Shown here piece after piece: positions 41,234 to 52,495 of a stretch of 64,000 bases of DNA. Made by a program: the position numbers and the translations under genes. Below the pieces are notes generated by a model. That model had not been told where the DNA came from, did no database searches, and was given only the letters and a program-made list of their open reading frames with translations. How positions within the stretch are numbered: position 1 is the first letter of the stretch; each line of letters starts with the position of its first letter. The stretch spans positions 1,798,001 through 1,862,000 of the forward strand of contig NZ_CP135435.1 of assembly GCF_032341175.1 (NCBI RefSeq). Reading direction: 5' to 3'. Source of the DNA: Bacillus sp. DTU_2020_1000418_1_SI_GHA_SEK_038. GTDB taxonomy: Bacteria > Bacillota > Bacilli > Bacillales > Cytobacillaceae.

Positions 41234-42209
41234 TGCAATGGGAGGCGATCATGCTCCTAAAGAAATCGTGCTTGGGGCAATGAAAGCTGCTGCTGAATAT
41301 AAAGATATTGAAATTACCCTAGTTGGAAACGAAACAAAAATAAAAGAATATTTAACGAACCCGGATCGAATTGAAATTTTACATACAGATGAAGTCATCT
41401 TAGCAACTGATGAGCCTGTTAGGGCGGTGCGCAGGAAAAAGAATGCCTCAATGGTGCTAGCAGCTCAGCTCGTTACTGATGGAAAAGCTGACGCTTGTAT
41501 TTCAGCTGGAAACACAGGCGCCTTAATGGCAGCAGGACTTTTTGTAGTTGGTCGAATAGACGGGATTGAAAGACCAGCGTTATCCCCAACTTTGCCAACG
41601 ATTGGCGGAGAGGGATTTTTACTTCTTGATGTTGGAGCTAATGTTGATGCAAAGCCTGAACATCTCCTGCAGTATGCGATAATGGGATCCATCTATTCAG
41701 AAAAAGTTCGCGGCATATCTAATCCAAGAATTGGACTTCTAAACATTGGAACAGAAGAAAAAAAGGGAAATGAGCTAACAAAGCATACATTTGAATTACT
41801 GCAAAATGCAAATTTGAATTTTATAGGCAATGTAGAGGCACGGGATTTGCTAGAGGGCGCAGCAGACGTTGTAGTAACGGATGGATTTACTGGCAATATG
41901 GTTCTGAAGACGATTGAAGGAACAGCCCTTTCTGTTTTTAAAATGTTGAAATCCGCATTGACAAGCAGCTTTAAAAGTAAACTGGCTGCTGCCGTTCTTA
42001 AGCCAGATCTAGTCCAATTGAAATCGAAAATGGACTACTCTGAATATGGCGGTGCAGGTCTATTTGGTTTAAAAGCTCCAGTAATAAAAGCACACGGATC
42101 ATCAGATGCGAATGCTGTTTACAATGCTGTGAGACAGTCGCGGGATATGGTTGCTCATAATGTATCGGAAACAATTAAGGAAGTCGTTGAAAAACATAAC
42201 TCAAAATAA
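41217..42209 (+). CDS. plsX: PlsX, phosphate acyltransferase
   Basis: PlsX makes acyl-phosphate from acyl-ACP for PlsY. The 330-residue protein begins [15 protein letters not shown] and has [32 protein letters not shown] and [10 protein letters not shown], all typical of the family. The ATG at 41217 lies inside the end of fapR and follows AGGATG; an in-frame ATG at 41205 is less likely. It joins with fakA upstream, which also makes acyl-phosphate. Confidence 0.96.
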   Translation: MKIAIDAMGGDHAPKEIVLGAMKAAAEYKDIEITLVGNETKIKEYLTNPDRIEILHTDEVILATDEPVRAVRRKKNASMVLAAQLVTDGKADACISAGNTGALMAAGLFVVGRIDGIERPALSPTLPTIGGEGFLLLDVGANVDAKPEHLLQYAIMGSIYSEKVRGISNPRIGLLNIGTEEKKGNELTKHTFELLQNANLNFIGNVEARDLLEGAADVVVTDGFTGNMVLKTIEGTALSVFKMLKSALTSSFKSKLAAAVLKPDLVQLKSKMDYSEYGGAGLFGLKAPVIKAHGSSDANAVYNAVRQSRDMVAHNVSETIKEVVEKHNSK

Positions 42210-42236
42210 TTATTGATTAAGAATAGGGGTGTCTAA

Positions 42237-43184
42237 ATGGGGAAAATTGCATTTCTATTTCCAGGCCAAGGATCACAGACTGTTGGTATGGGAAAAACTC
42301 TAGCCGATGCTGATCAAACAGTAAAATCTTACTTTGATATAGCAGATGAAAAATTAAACTTCTCTCTTTCAAATCTGATTTTTGATGGACCGCAGGAGGA
42401 GCTGACTTTAACAACAAATGCGCAGCCTGCGTTACTTACGACAAGTATTGCTGTCCTTGAGTATTTTAAACAATTTGGAATCAAACCGGATTTTGTTGCC
42501 GGCCACAGTCTTGGTGAGTATACTGCACTTGTAGCTGCAGGAGCAATTTCTTTTGAGGACGGGGTGTACGCAGTTCGAAAAAGAGGCGAATATATGGAAG
42601 AAGCAGTTCCTAATGGAGAAGGTACAATGGCCGCAGTTTTAGGCTTAGACCGAGACACCCTTCGGACAGTAACTGAAAAGGTTACTGAAGAAGGTGATTC
42701 AGTGCAGCTTGCGAATTTGAACTGTCCTGGACAAATTGTTATTTCTGGATCGAGAAAAGGCGTTGAAATTGCATCGGTCAGGGCTAAAGAAGCAGGCGCA
42801 AAACGTGTCATGCCCCTCGTAGTTAGCGGGCCTTTCCACTCCGAATTAATGAAGCCTGCGGCAGAGAAGTTTAAAGGAATACTAGATGAAATTGAAGTTA
42901 AGAATGCAGAAATTCCAGTTATTGCAAATGTTACAGCAGATGAAATCATTTCGGCAGAAGAAATTAAAGAAAAATTAATTGAGCAGCTTTATTCACCTGT
43001 CCTATGGGAAGATTCCGTACAAAAGATGATTTCCTTAGGGGTAGATACATTTATTGAAATTGGTCCAGGAAAGGTTCTGTCTGGTCTCGTAAAGAAAATC
43101 GATAAAAGTGTTCGGATTTTTGCCGTTTCGGATCAAGAGACATGTACAGCAGTGATCGATTCCTTAAAGGAGGAAATACAATGA
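42237..43184 (+). CDS. fabD: Malonyl-CoA:ACP transacylase
   Basis: FabD moves malonyl groups from CoA to ACP. The 315-residue alpha/beta hydrolase-like protein begins [12 protein letters not shown]. It has the catalytic Ser in [14 protein letters not shown] (near 93), the Arg of RKRGEYME, and the catalytic His in GPFHSELM (near 200). AGGGGTG lies about 9 bases before the ATG. Its stop overlaps the fabG start (ATGA). Confidence 0.97.
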   Translation: MGKIAFLFPGQGSQTVGMGKTLADADQTVKSYFDIADEKLNFSLSNLIFDGPQEELTLTTNAQPALLTTSIAVLEYFKQFGIKPDFVAGHSLGEYTALVAAGAISFEDGVYAVRKRGEYMEEAVPNGEGTMAAVLGLDRDTLRTVTEKVTEEGDSVQLANLNCPGQIVISGSRKGVEIASVRAKEAGAKRVMPLVVSGPFHSELMKPAAEKFKGILDEIEVKNAEIPVIANVTADEIISAEEIKEKLIEQLYSPVLWEDSVQKMISLGVDTFIEIGPGKVLSGLVKKIDKSVRIFAVSDQETCTAVIDSLKEEIQ

Positions 43185-43924
43185 AGCTTGAAGGAAAAAT
43201 AGCTCTAGTAACCGGGGCTTCCCGCGGAATTGGCCGAGAAATTGCTTTAGAATTAGCTAGACAAGGTGCAGATATTGCAGTTAATTACTCTGGCAGTGAA
43301 GAAAGAGCCAATGGGGTAGTTGCTGAAATTAAGGAAATGGGCCGAAGCGCGATTGCGATTCAATGTGATGTTTCCAATAGTGAATCGGTTGCGAATATGG
43401 TAAAGGAAACAATTGACGCTTTTGGCAAACTTGATATTCTCGTTAATAATGCTGGCATTACGAAGGATAATCTTTTGATGAGAATGAAGGAAGACGAGTG
43501 GGATGATGTAATCAATATTAATCTTAAAGGTGTCTTCTTATGTACGAAAGCAGTGACTAGACAAATGATGAAGCAAAGAAGCGGGCGAATTATTAATATT
43601 TCATCGATAGTCGGAGTCAGTGGAAATCCTGGACAAGCAAACTATGTTGCTGCTAAATCTGGTGTAATCGGATTGACAAAAACATCCGCTAAGGAACTCG
43701 CCTCTCGTGGAATAACCGTTAATGCTGTCGCACCTGGATTTATTACAACAGACATGACGGATAAGCTTCAAGAAGAAGTAAAGGAAGCGATGTTAAAGCA
43801 AATTCCGTTAGCTCGGTTTGGTGAGCCTTCAGATATTGCTAATGTTGTTGTTTTCCTCGCATCAGAAGATAGCCGCTACATGACAGGCCAGACACTCCAT
43901 GTTGATGGCGGAATGGTTATGTAA
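43181..43924 (+). CDS. fabG: 3-oxoacyl-ACP reductase
   Basis: FabG reduces 3-ketoacyl-ACP with NADPH. The 247-residue short-chain dehydrogenase has the cofactor motif TGASRGIG (10-17), NNAG, the catalytic Ser of [15 protein letters not shown] with catalytic Tyr and Lys, and the C-terminal GGMVM. The ATG at 43181 follows AAAGGAGG and overlaps the fabD stop by four bases. Confidence 0.97.
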   Translation: MKLEGKIALVTGASRGIGREIALELARQGADIAVNYSGSEERANGVVAEIKEMGRSAIAIQCDVSNSESVANMVKETIDAFGKLDILVNNAGITKDNLLMRMKEDEWDDVININLKGVFLCTKAVTRQMMKQRSGRIINISSIVGVSGNPGQANYVAAKSGVIGLTKTSAKELASRGITVNAVAPGFITTDMTDKLQEEVKEAMLKQIPLARFGEPSDIANVVVFLASEDSRYMTGQTLHVDGGMVM

Positions 43925-44000
43925 TCCATGGCAACGAGAGAAAAAAAGGAAAACCTTTAAAATAATTATAAAGTACATTTATTATTTCCTTAAAATACTC

Positions 44001-44006
44001 TATAAT
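44001..44006 (+). promoter_or_regulatory. Possible acpP promoter (-10 TATAAT)
   Basis: TATAAT lies 24 bases before the acpP start. The -35 region (TTTATT at 43978) is a weak match, so acpP may have its own promoter in addition to fab read-through. Confidence 0.45.
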
Positions 44007-44029
44007 ATCTTGAGGGGAGGTGAACAAGC

Positions 44030-44263
44030 ATGGCAGAAGTATTAGAAAGAGTAACAAAGATTATCGTTGACCGTCTAGGTGTTGAAGAGTCTGAAGTAAA
44101 ATTAGAAGCTTCTTTCAAAGATGATCTTGGCGCTGATTCCCTTGATGTAGTTGAATTAGTAATGGAATTAGAAGATGAGTTTGATATGGAAATCTCTGAT
44201 GATGACGCTGAAAAAATTGCTACAGTCGGTGACGCTGTAAATTACATAAGTGCAAAGCAATAA
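44030..44263 (+). CDS. acpP: Acyl carrier protein
   Basis: The 77-residue acidic protein carries acyl chains on a 4'-phosphopantetheine arm attached to the Ser of [18 protein letters not shown] (Ser37 by count). The surrounding helix II is the binding surface for the Fab enzymes, FabD and FabG being adjacent. GAGGGGAGGTG is a very strong ribosome binding site 8-18 bases upstream, as expected for an abundant protein. A hairpin follows. Confidence 0.97.
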   Translation: MAEVLERVTKIIVDRLGVEESEVKLEASFKDDLGADSLDVVELVMELEDEFDMEISDDDAEKIATVGDAVNYISAKQ

Positions 44264-44294
44264 ATCATCAGTTAACAAGTAAGAAATACTTTTT

Positions 44295-44317
44295 CAGTGA
44301 GGGTATCTACCCTCACT
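44295..44317 (+). terminator. Hairpin after acpP
   Basis: CAGTGAGGGTA pairs with TACCCTCACTG with almost no loop. The T run that follows is imperfect (ATCATTTTTG), so efficiency is uncertain. Confidence 0.6.
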
Positions 44318-44332
44318 GTATATCATTTTTGT

Positions 44333-44430
44333 CGTATTTTTTGTCCATTATTACTTGACATTCAATTAGGTGGTTACGGACAGAAAATACGTTTGTCCTC
44401 TAAAGCTCCGTTCATTAACGGGGCTTTCTT
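44333..44430. other. Structured gap between acpP and rnc
   Basis: CGTATTTTTTGTCC (44333-44346) pairs over 14 positions, including one T-G wobble, with GGACAGAAAATACG (44378-44391). A second hairpin, AAAGCTCCGTT with AACGGGGCTTT (44402-44427), follows and ends in TTCTTA. No gene fits here. The second hairpin looks like a terminator. Confidence 0.55.
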
Positions 44431-44529
44431 ATGCTTTTTTGCATATTTCATTATTTTTCAGTAAACTCTTAATTAGTATCGTTAATGTTATATTTCGTCA
44501 ATTTACTTATAAAGGTGAATCAATTAATT

Positions 44530-45273
44530 ATGCACAATATTGGAAAAGACAAGGATAAAAGGTCATTTCGATCTATAGATAAACGTTTTAAGGAATTTCA
44601 AAAAAAAATCGGTATTGATTTTCAAAATGAAAAGCTTTTAAAACAGGCCTTTACACATTCATCGTATGTAAATGAGCACCGCAGAAAACCAAATGAAGAT
44701 AATGAGCGGCTTGAGTTCTTAGGTGATGCGGTACTTGAGTTAACGGTTTCTCAGTTTCTGTTTTTAAAATACCCATTGATGAGTGAAGGCGAATTAACTA
44801 AATTAAGGGCAGCTATAGTTTGCGAACCTTCTCTTGTAGCATTTGCACATGAACTATCCTTTGGAGAGCTTGTTCTATTAGGCAAGGGGGAAGAAATGAC
44901 CGGTGGTAGGGAAAGACCAGCGTTGCTAGCAGACGTTTTCGAGTCATTTATTGGTGCTTTATATTTAGATAAAGGCTTAGATACAGTTGTCTTTTTCCTC
45001 GAAAAAATTGTTTTTCCAAAAGTCAATTCAGGTAAATTTGCTCATGTTATGGATTATAAAAGCCAGCTGCAAGAATTGATTCAGCGTGATGGTCAAGGTC
45101 TTATTGAGTATAAAATATTGCAGGAAAAAGGTCCCGCGCATAATCGAGAATTTGTTTCTAGGGTATCAATGAACGGAATGGAATTAGGGACAGGCACAGG
45201 CCGCTCCAAAAAGGAAGCCGAACAACATGCAGCACAGATGGCTCTTGAGGTCCTAAGAAATAAGCTGAACTAG
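44530..45273 (+). CDS. rnc: Ribonuclease III
   Basis: RNase III cuts double-stranded RNA in rRNA and mRNA processing. The 247-residue protein has the catalytic domain (about 25-155) with the signature [13 protein letters not shown], the second acidic site in [16 protein letters not shown], and a C-terminal double-stranded-RNA-binding domain (about 170-240, ending [15 protein letters not shown]). The ATG at 44530 gives a family-like start and length; AAAGGTG is 11 bases upstream. It precedes smc and ftsY as in B. subtilis. Confidence 0.96.
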   Translation: MHNIGKDKDKRSFRSIDKRFKEFQKKIGIDFQNEKLLKQAFTHSSYVNEHRRKPNEDNERLEFLGDAVLELTVSQFLFLKYPLMSEGELTKLRAAIVCEPSLVAFAHELSFGELVLLGKGEEMTGGRERPALLADVFESFIGALYLDKGLDTVVFFLEKIVFPKVNSGKFAHVMDYKSQLQELIQRDGQGLIEYKILQEKGPAHNREFVSRVSMNGMELGTGTGRSKKEAEQHAAQMALEVLRNKLN

Positions 45274-45320
45274 TATAAGACAGCATAGATAAGAAACATT
45301 TAGATTAGGGGGAGCAGCAG

Positions 45321-48300
45321 TTGTTTTTAAAACGGTTAGATGTAGTTGGCTTTAAATCGTTTGCTGAGAGAATCATGGTTGATTTTGTTCCAGGTGTTAC
45401 TGCTGTTGTAGGTCCGAATGGAAGCGGAAAAAGCAACATTACGGATGCAATCCGTTGGGTGTTAGGTGAACAATCAGCTAAATCTCTTAGAGGCGCCAAA
45501 ATGGAGGATATCATTTTTTCCGGCAGTGATTCCAGAAAATCGCTTAACTTTGCAGAGGTTACGCTAACATTAGATAATGAGGATCAATCCTTGCCGATTG
45601 ATTATAATGAAGTCAGTGTTACACGCCGTGTGTACAGATCAGGTGAAAGTGAATTTTTAATAAATAAGCAATCCTGCAGACTTAAGGACATTGTCGATTT
45701 ATTTATGGATTCAGGTTTAGGAAGAGAAGCATTTTCTATTATTAGCCAAGGAAGAGTAGAGGAAATTCTTAATAGCAAGGCTGAAGAGCGCAGAACAATT
45801 TTTGAAGAAGCAGCGGGTGTACTTAAATACAAAAGCAGGAAAAAGAAAGCAGAAGGAAAGCTGACTGAGACTCAAGATAATTTAAATCGGGTCAATGATA
45901 TTGTGTATGAGCTTGAAAGTCAGGTGGAGCCTTTAAAGATTCAAGCCTCCATTGCTAAGGATTATTTAGAGCAAAAGGACGAGCTTGAAAAAATAGAAGT
46001 GGCGCTAACAGTATATGAAATTGAGGATTTACATGCAAAATGGGAGAAATTATCTCAAGACCTTGGGTTGCATAAAGAAAACGAAATGAAGCATTCGGCC
46101 AATCTCCATAGTAAAGAAGCGAAAATCGAACAATTAAGAGACCAAGCTTTGGCTCTTGATGAGTCAATCAGTGATTTGCAAAATGTATTGCTTCATGCAA
46201 GTGAAGAACTTGAAAAGCTAGAAGGCAGAAAAGAAGTGCTTAAGGAAAGAAAGAAAAACGCTTCCCAGAACAAGGAGCAGCTTCAAAAAAATCTTGAGGA
46301 ATACGCAGCAAAAGAACTGGAGCTAATAAGTCAAAAGGAAAAGCAATATTCCAGTAAAAAGCAATTAGAAAAAGAAGCTAGCAATCTGCAAAATGAATTA
46401 AAACAAAAACATGAGCAATTAAAACTATTTAATGAAAATACGGAAGATAAGATTGAATCATTAAAAAGTGATTATATCGAAATTTTAAGTAAACAGGCTG
46501 CTGCCAAAAATGAGCTGCAAAATATTGAACAGCAGCTAAATCAGCTGGACATGAGAAACAGTAAGCTTGAGCAGGATAATGAAAATTTTATCCAAAGTCG
46601 AAAAAATATTCTTGAAAAGAAAAACAAGATTGAAGCTCAGCTTCTTTCTGCACAAAAAGAATTAGATGATGGAGTAAAGCTATTTAGAGATGAGCAAAGA
46701 AAGCTCGAAATAAGCAAGGATAATTATCAGAAGCAGGAAAAGACCCTTTATCAAGCCTATCAATATCTTCAAAAGGCTAAATCGAGACAAGAGATGCTTG
46801 AAGAAATGGAAGATGATTATTCTGGCTTCTTTCAGGGTGTGAAAGAAGTATTAAAGGGCCGTGGCGGAAAGCTTTCAGGAATCGAGGGAGCTGTTGCTGA
46901 ACTCATTCAAGTTCCTAAGGAAATTGAAACTGCAATTGAAACAGCCTTAGGTGGGGCTATGCAGCATATTATTGTAGAAACAGAACAGGACGGCCGAAGG
47001 GCGATTCAATATTTAAAGCAAAACTCCTTTGGACGTGCAACCTTCTTACCTTTAAATGTCATGAAAGGCAAGAGCTTAAGCTTTAGTCAGCTGCAATTAA
47101 TACAGCAGCATCCTTCCTTTGTTGGAGAAGCTGCAAAATTAATTCAATTCGATCCTAAATATAAAGAATCAATGGAAAATTTACTTGGTAATGTCGTCAT
47201 TGCAAAGGAGTTAAAAGGTGCGAATGAAATGGCTAAGCTCCTGCAATACAGAGTAAGGCTCGTGACTCTGGATGGCGATATTGTCAATCCAGGGGGCTCA
47301 ATGACAGGCGGTGCCCTAAAACAAAAAACGTCATCCATTTTAAGCAGAAAAGGCGAACTTGAAGAATTAAAGGTAAGAATTACGGATATGGAATCAAAGA
47401 CGGCAGGATTGGAATCACAGGTTAAGCTTCTTAAAGCGGATATCCAAAAGCTTGAAGCAAGGATCGATGGTCATAGAAAATTAGGGGAAGAGCTAAGATT
47501 AAAGGAACAGTCAATAAAAGGCGATCTTCGAGAATTAGAATTTGAGGAGAAAAGTATAAATGAAAGATTGTCCCTTTATGATATGGATAAAGCACAATTT
47601 ATGGAAGATAAGACGAAATTGTTGAATAGAAAAGCTGATTTACATTCATTACTTGAAGCTTATCAGTCCCAAATAACTTCTTATGACGAAAAGATTCTTA
47701 TGCTGACAGATCAGAAAAACATGCAAAAAACTTCAAAAGAGACGCTTTTATCTGAAATAAATGAGCTAAAAGTCAGCTATGCATCAAAAAGTGAACAATA
47801 TAATCATGCTAAAGATAAATATGAAGCCATATTGGAAGAGCTTGCAGAAATAAACGAGAAATTAATCATTTGTAAAGAGGACCTTGAACTCCTTTCCTCG
47901 GAAATGGTAAATAGCTTCTCTGGAGAACAGCAGTTAGAAGAAGCTGCCAAAAGGAAGCTTCAAGACAAAACGGAAACACTTAACTTAATTTCCTCAAGAA
48001 GAGAAGAACGAATGGGGCTTCAAACAGCTCTGGAAGATTTAGAGCTTGAAACAAAAGAGCTAAAAAGGCTTCATAAAGGAATGGTCGAAGCACTTAAGGA
48101 CGAGGAAGTAAGGCTTAATCGTTTAGATGTTGAGCTTGAAACCCGATTGACTCATTTAAGAGAAGAGTATTTGTTGTCCTTTGAAGGGGCTAAAGTAGAA
48201 TATCCTTTAACGATTGATGTTAATGAAGCCAGAAAAAAAGTAAAACTAATTAAATTGGCCATTGAAGAGCTGGGAACAGTAAATCTAGGTGCGATTGAGG

Positions 48301-48887
48301 AATATGAACGGGTATCAGAACGGTATGAATTCCTGCTAGAGCAAAAAAATGATTTACAAGCGGCTAAAGATACGTTGTTCCAGGTTATTGATGAAATGGA
48401 TATTGAAATGAAAAAACGGTTCCAGCAAACCTTTGAGGGCATTCGTTTTCATTTCGAATCAGTTTTTCAATCATTATTTGGCGGGGGCAGAGCAGATTTA
48501 AAGCTTACAGATCCAGATGATTTATTAAATACCGGTGTCGAAATTGTTGCACAGCCACCTGGAAAAAAACTGCAAAACCTAGGATTATTATCAGGTGGGG
48601 AAAGAGCACTAACAGCGATAGCACTGCTTTTTTCGATATTAAAGGTGCGACCTGTTCCGTTCTGTATTCTTGATGAGGTTGAGGCAGCACTTGACGAGGC
48701 AAACGTATTCCGCTTTAGTCAGTATTTAAAGAGATTCAGCTCTGAAACGCAATTTATTGTTATCACCCATCGTAAGGGAACAATGGAGGAAGCTGACGTA
48801 TTGTATGGTGTGACAATGCAAGAATCAGGAGTCTCGAAATTAGTGTCTGTTCGCTTAGAAGAGACGAAGGAATTAATAACTCAATAA
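45321..48887 (+). CDS. smc: SMC chromosome condensation ATPase
   Basis: SMC forms a ring with ScpA and ScpB that organises and segregates the chromosome. The 1188-residue protein has Walker [10 protein letters not shown] (32-40), two long coiled coils (about 165-500 and 675-1000), the hinge between (with [14 protein letters not shown] and NPGGSMTGG), and the C-terminal head with [11 protein letters not shown] (about 1088) and Walker [16 protein letters not shown]. It starts at a TTG, supported by GGGGGAG 9 bases upstream and the invariant [13 protein letters not shown]. Length equals other Bacillus SMC proteins within a few residues. Confidence 0.97.
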   Translation: MFLKRLDVVGFKSFAERIMVDFVPGVTAVVGPNGSGKSNITDAIRWVLGEQSAKSLRGAKMEDIIFSGSDSRKSLNFAEVTLTLDNEDQSLPIDYNEVSVTRRVYRSGESEFLINKQSCRLKDIVDLFMDSGLGREAFSIISQGRVEEILNSKAEERRTIFEEAAGVLKYKSRKKKAEGKLTETQDNLNRVNDIVYELESQVEPLKIQASIAKDYLEQKDELEKIEVALTVYEIEDLHAKWEKLSQDLGLHKENEMKHSANLHSKEAKIEQLRDQALALDESISDLQNVLLHASEELEKLEGRKEVLKERKKNASQNKEQLQKNLEEYAAKELELISQKEKQYSSKKQLEKEASNLQNELKQKHEQLKLFNENTEDKIESLKSDYIEILSKQAAAKNELQNIEQQLNQLDMRNSKLEQDNENFIQSRKNILEKKNKIEAQLLSAQKELDDGVKLFRDEQRKLEISKDNYQKQEKTLYQAYQYLQKAKSRQEMLEEMEDDYSGFFQGVKEVLKGRGGKLSGIEGAVAELIQVPKEIETAIETALGGAMQHIIVETEQDGRRAIQYLKQNSFGRATFLPLNVMKGKSLSFSQLQLIQQHPSFVGEAAKLIQFDPKYKESMENLLGNVVIAKELKGANEMAKLLQYRVRLVTLDGDIVNPGGSMTGGALKQKTSSILSRKGELEELKVRITDMESKTAGLESQVKLLKADIQKLEARIDGHRKLGEELRLKEQSIKGDLRELEFEEKSINERLSLYDMDKAQFMEDKTKLLNRKADLHSLLEAYQSQITSYDEKILMLTDQKNMQKTSKETLLSEINELKVSYASKSEQYNHAKDKYEAILEELAEINEKLIICKEDLELLSSEMVNSFSGEQQLEEAAKRKLQDKTETLNLISSRREERMGLQTALEDLELETKELKRLHKGMVEALKDEEVRLNRLDVELETRLTHLREEYLLSFEGAKVEYPLTIDVNEARKKVKLIKLAIEELGTVNLGAIEEYERVSERYEFLLEQKNDLQAAKDTLFQVIDEMDIEMKKRFQQTFEGIRFHFESVFQSLFGGGRADLKLTDPDDLLNTGVEIVAQPPGKKLQNLGLLSGGERALTAIALLFSILKVRPVPFCILDEVEAALDEANVFRFSQYLKRFSSETQFIVITHRKGTMEEADVLYGVTMQESGVSKLVSVRLEETKELITQ

Positions 48888-48889
48888 TT

Positions 48890-48920
48890 TTGGAAGCTGG
48901 CCTTTTAAGGTTGGCTCCAA
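48890..48920 (+). other. Hairpin between smc and ftsY
   Basis: TTGGAAGCTGGCCTT and AAGGTTGGCTCCAA form an interrupted stem with a TT loop. There is no T run, so it is not a standard terminator. Confidence 0.45.
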
Positions 48921-48956
48921 GTACATACAATTCCAAATTAAAGGAAGTGAACCTTA

Positions 48957-49946
48957 ATGAGTTTTTTCAAAAAGTTAAAAGAAAAAATAACAAAACAAAC
49001 TGATAGTGTGACAGAAAAGTTTAAAGATGGATTAGCAAAAACAAGAGACAATTTTTCAAATAAAGTAAATGATCTTGTTGCAAGATATCGCAAAGTCGAT
49101 GAGGATTTCTTTGAGGAGCTAGAGGAAATCCTCATTCAAGCGGATGTTGGCTTCGATACCGTAATGGAGCTTGTTGAAGAGTTAAAATTAGAAGTGAAAA
49201 GAAAAAATATTCAAGATCCGAAAGATGTTCAAAGTGTGATCTCTGAGAAACTAGTTGAAATTTATGAAGCAGGCGGAAAGTCCTCTTCTGAGCTTAATAT
49301 CCAATCTGATTCGTTAACCGTTATCCTTTTTGTCGGTGTTAATGGAGTTGGGAAAACTACAACCATTGGCAAGCTTGCACATAAATTCAAAAATGAAGGT
49401 AAAAAGGTGATATTAGCAGCAGGGGATACTTTTAGAGCAGGAGCAATTGAGCAGCTTGAGGTTTGGGGAGATAGAGTCGGTGTTGAAGTCATAAAGCAAG
49501 CTGAAGGCTCAGATCCTGCGGCAGTTATGTTTGATGCGATCCAAGCGGCAAAATCCCGACATGCTGATATATTAATTTGTGATACAGCGGGAAGGCTTCA
49601 AAACAAAGTAAACTTGATGAAGGAGCTTGAAAAGGTCAAGCGGGTTATTGAACGAGAAGTTCCTGGCGCTCCGCATGAGGTCCTTCTAGTACTTGATGCC
49701 ACGACTGGCCAAAATGCATTGATTCAAGCAAAAACCTTTAAGGAAGCAACAGATGTTAGCGGTATTGTGCTAACTAAGCTTGATGGAACAGCAAAAGGCG
49801 GAATCGTCCTTGCTATTAGAAATGAACTGGACATCCCTGTTAAATTTGTTGGTCTTGGAGAAAAAATGGATGACCTTCAGGAATTTAATGCAGAACAGTA
49901 TGTTTATGGGCTTTTTGCAGAGTTAGTTGAACAAGAAGCTGAATAA
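48957..49946 (+). CDS. ftsY: FtsY, signal recognition particle receptor
   Basis: FtsY is the SRP receptor GTPase that delivers ribosomes to the Sec translocon. The 329-residue protein has a short basic N-terminal region, an N domain (about 30-110) and the G domain. The G domain contains GVNGVGKTTTIGKLA (about 126-140), DTFRAGAIEQL, DTAGRLQNKVNLM and TKLDGTAKGG. The acidic A domain of E. coli is absent, as usual in Bacilli. AAAGGAAGTGAA lies about 6 bases upstream. A strong terminator follows, separating it from the next cluster. ffh, its partner, lies 12.8 kb downstream. Confidence 0.97.
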   Translation: MSFFKKLKEKITKQTDSVTEKFKDGLAKTRDNFSNKVNDLVARYRKVDEDFFEELEEILIQADVGFDTVMELVEELKLEVKRKNIQDPKDVQSVISEKLVEIYEAGGKSSSELNIQSDSLTVILFVGVNGVGKTTTIGKLAHKFKNEGKKVILAAGDTFRAGAIEQLEVWGDRVGVEVIKQAEGSDPAAVMFDAIQAAKSRHADILICDTAGRLQNKVNLMKELEKVKRVIEREVPGAPHEVLLVLDATTGQNALIQAKTFKEATDVSGIVLTKLDGTAKGGIVLAIRNELDIPVKFVGLGEKMDDLQEFNAEQYVYGLFAELVEQEAE

Positions 49947-49960
49947 TTAAAAATAAACAA

Positions 49961-49996
49961 AAAAACAGCCGGAACTTAGGATCCGGCTGTTTTTTT
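49961..49996 (+). terminator. Terminator after ftsY
   Basis: AAAAACAGCCGGA (49961-49973) pairs with TCCGGCTGTTTTT (49982-49994) around an 8-base loop, followed by more T. It separates ftsY from the accessory cluster. Confidence 0.93.
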
Positions 49997-50110
49997 AAAA
50001 TAAATTTCTGCACTGCGTTTCATTATATTTAGCTTTTTTTAAAAGACTGAAAACTTTCATCATTATTTTTCGTCTATTAATATGGAAATTCATTGCTGGG
50101 GGAGATCTAG

Positions 50111-52495
50111 ATGCACAAAAGTATTAAATTAGTCCTTGGTCTTTTTGTAAGTTTTTTCTTGACCATGTGCTTTTTTCTGCCAACTGTAAAAGCGGAAGCT
50201 GAAAATATTACAATTACCATTGATGAGGGTTTAAGCGGGAAGGCAAAAATGGGAAAGGGATTCCCGCTATCCATTAAACTTGAAAATAAGGGAGAAGCAT
50301 TTACTGGAGACTTACTTATAAATTTTAATCCTTCATGGAATACAGGCGGAGTTCTTTCCATTAACGTAGATTTACCTGCAAATAGCACGAAAACCTATCA
50401 AGCTACACTTCCGGGATTAACTGATGATCACCCATCATCCTATCAAAATTTTCCTACCATTCAATTGTACAAAGGGGAATGGAAAAAAGGGAAATCTATT
50501 AAATTTAATGGTGATGATATGATTAAACCCAAATATATAGATATGAATGAAAATGTAATTGGAGTGTTAAGTGAGAACTATGATCGATTAAAGGAATTAA
50601 GAATTCTTCCCTTTACACAAATGGAGATGATTGAGCTTAAAAAGGAACAACTGCCAAAGCAAGCATTAGGCCTTGAGATGCTTGATTTCTTGCTTATTGA
50701 TGAATATCCTCTGTCACAATTAGACAAAGAGCAGCAAACGGCCATTAAGGAATGGATTGCAGGGGGAGGGGTTCTAATTGCAGGGGCTTCTCCTAATGGA
50801 AGCGGGTCTTATGGTGATATTTATTCATTACTTCCGATGAAGATGGACAGTGAAACGAAGGTTTCTACTAATTTCCTAAAGCTAGTCGACCAAGAAAAAA
50901 ATCCAGATTTTCAAGAATTAAATATTTTTACTGGATCAGTAGATAAAACTGCCGACATCATTGATAAGAGTGATTCAATACCAATAACAGTAAAAACTAA
51001 AGTTGGGGATGGAGCAATTTTACAAACTGGGTTTTCTCTCGGTGATGAACCTTTAGCATCTTGGAAGGGCTATAGTACTTGGTTTGCAAAGTTTTTGAAT
51101 GAGGCTGAAAAATCGAATATGTTATCAGGCAGATATGGCCCAGATTTTTATGGCTCCCTATATTGGGAATTTGTGGAGGCAAATGAGTTTTTCCCTGCCA
51201 GCCATTTTTCAATCGTTCAGCTTATTGCTTTATTGGGTGGATATATCATCGTCATTGTGCCCCTATTATATTTTGTTTTGAGGAAAATGGATAAACGGGA
51301 GCATTCATGGTGGATTATACCTTCCCTAGCTCTATTAATGGCTGCCGCTGTTTTTGGAATAGGCGCAAAAGATCGGATTGCAAAGCCGCAGCTTAATCAA
51401 ATGGGCGTTTACAGAGTATCGGACAATCAATTAACGGGATTACAAGCAACAACTCTATTATCGAATAAAAGCGGAGAATACACCCTTTCAATCCCAAAGG
51501 ATTTTAAAGCTGTAACAAGTACACAGAATATGAATGGCTATGATGCTGCGAGGAGCGCGGTTTATGAGGAAAAACGAAGGACAACTGATATTGTCTTCCC
51601 TGAAGTAGGATATTGGTCCTCTAAAACACTATATGGGAAGGCGAGCACGAAAACTGATGGCAGCTTTACTGCATATCTTAAACTTAATAACAGCCATTTG
51701 ACAGGAACAATTCACAACGGTTTCGAATATGATTTCGAGGAAATTTTTATCTGGTCAGGAAATGAGAAGATTGGCTTAGGTCCATTGAAGAAGGGTGAGT
51801 CAAAGCAGGTTGACAAACAAATGAAACAGGCCTTTCTATCAAAGCCAACTGGTGCTGGAGGGCCTGGCTATTCCTATCAGAATACAGATATAAACATAAT
51901 GAGAAAAGAAAGATTACAATATGTTGCCTCGAACTTTATTTTAATTAATGGGACCGAAAATGAACCTGTTATTGGGGGATTTACGAAAGATGCTGTATTA
52001 GATGTAAATATGCTCGGTAAAAAAGAAAAACAAGATAATACGAATCTTGTTATAGAATCTTTTCATGCTGAACATGAACTCTCTGGGGCTGTAACGATTA
52101 ATAATGAAATGCTTAGTTCCCATCTTAACGTACTTAAAGGACATATTTTTGAAAAAATGATAAATGGGTCTATACGGGAGATGGCCATAGATGATGGCGA
52201 GTATGAATATTTCGTTCAGCTTCCAAAACAATTAGTTGACAAGGCCATAAATCTGAATGAAATGACTATTAAGATGAATAGCCAATTAATTCAGTATTCC
52301 GTTTTCAATTATGAGTCTGGTGAATGGCTTCCGATTGAAGCGGATAAACGAAGTCTTACTCTTAATAATGAAACCAACATTCAGCAATATGTATCCAAGG
52401 AAGGCGAAATAAAAATAATGCTTGTAAAAAATGCAAAAGGTGATCCACATGTTCAATTACCGGCGATCACTATTAAAGGGGATGTGACACCGTGA
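50111..52495 (+). CDS. Exported membrane-anchored protein with a GATase-like segment
   Basis: The function is not known. The 794-residue protein has a signal peptide (about 1-28, with KLVLGLFVSFFLTMCFFL and a cleavable VKA end) and a beta-rich region. A segment (about 150-230) follows, with FLLIDEYPLSQLDKEQQTAI and EWIAGGGVLIAGASPNG, that resembles a glutamine-amidotransferase-like fold without a catalytic Cys. Two membrane helices (about 368-388 and 398-416) and a second large external region (about 420-790) complete it. The ATG follows GGGGGAG by 8 bases. Its stop overlaps the ABC ATPase start (ATTAAAGGGGATGTGACACC region, overlap 4 bases). It opens the eight-gene cluster and may be an accessory membrane protein of the ABC transporter (inference). 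Confidence 0.85.
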   Translation: MHKSIKLVLGLFVSFFLTMCFFLPTVKAEAENITITIDEGLSGKAKMGKGFPLSIKLENKGEAFTGDLLINFNPSWNTGGVLSINVDLPANSTKTYQATLPGLTDDHPSSYQNFPTIQLYKGEWKKGKSIKFNGDDMIKPKYIDMNENVIGVLSENYDRLKELRILPFTQMEMIELKKEQLPKQALGLEMLDFLLIDEYPLSQLDKEQQTAIKEWIAGGGVLIAGASPNGSGSYGDIYSLLPMKMDSETKVSTNFLKLVDQEKNPDFQELNIFTGSVDKTADIIDKSDSIPITVKTKVGDGAILQTGFSLGDEPLASWKGYSTWFAKFLNEAEKSNMLSGRYGPDFYGSLYWEFVEANEFFPASHFSIVQLIALLGGYIIVIVPLLYFVLRKMDKREHSWWIIPSLALLMAAAVFGIGAKDRIAKPQLNQMGVYRVSDNQLTGLQATTLLSNKSGEYTLSIPKDFKAVTSTQNMNGYDAARSAVYEEKRRTTDIVFPEVGYWSSKTLYGKASTKTDGSFTAYLKLNNSHLTGTIHNGFEYDFEEIFIWSGNEKIGLGPLKKGESKQVDKQMKQAFLSKPTGAGGPGYSYQNTDINIMRKERLQYVASNFILINGTENEPVIGGFTKDAVLDVNMLGKKEKQDNTNLVIESFHAEHELSGAVTINNEMLSSHLNVLKGHIFEKMINGSIREMAIDDGEYEYFVQLPKQLVDKAINLNEMTIKMNSQLIQYSVFNYESGEWLPIEADKRSLTLNNETNIQQYVSKEGEIKIMLVKNAKGDPHVQLPAITIKGDVTP

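Noticed and set aside
42329..42949. 206-codon open frame on the minus strand inside fabD
   Set aside because: It lies wholly opposite a gene with clear catalytic motifs, its composition is Ser/Pro-rich as expected from an antisense frame, and it has no ribosome binding site.
44355..44391. TTGACA at 44355 considered as an rnc promoter
   Set aside because: There is no -10 box at 16-18 bases downstream, and the segment is part of a long inverted repeat.
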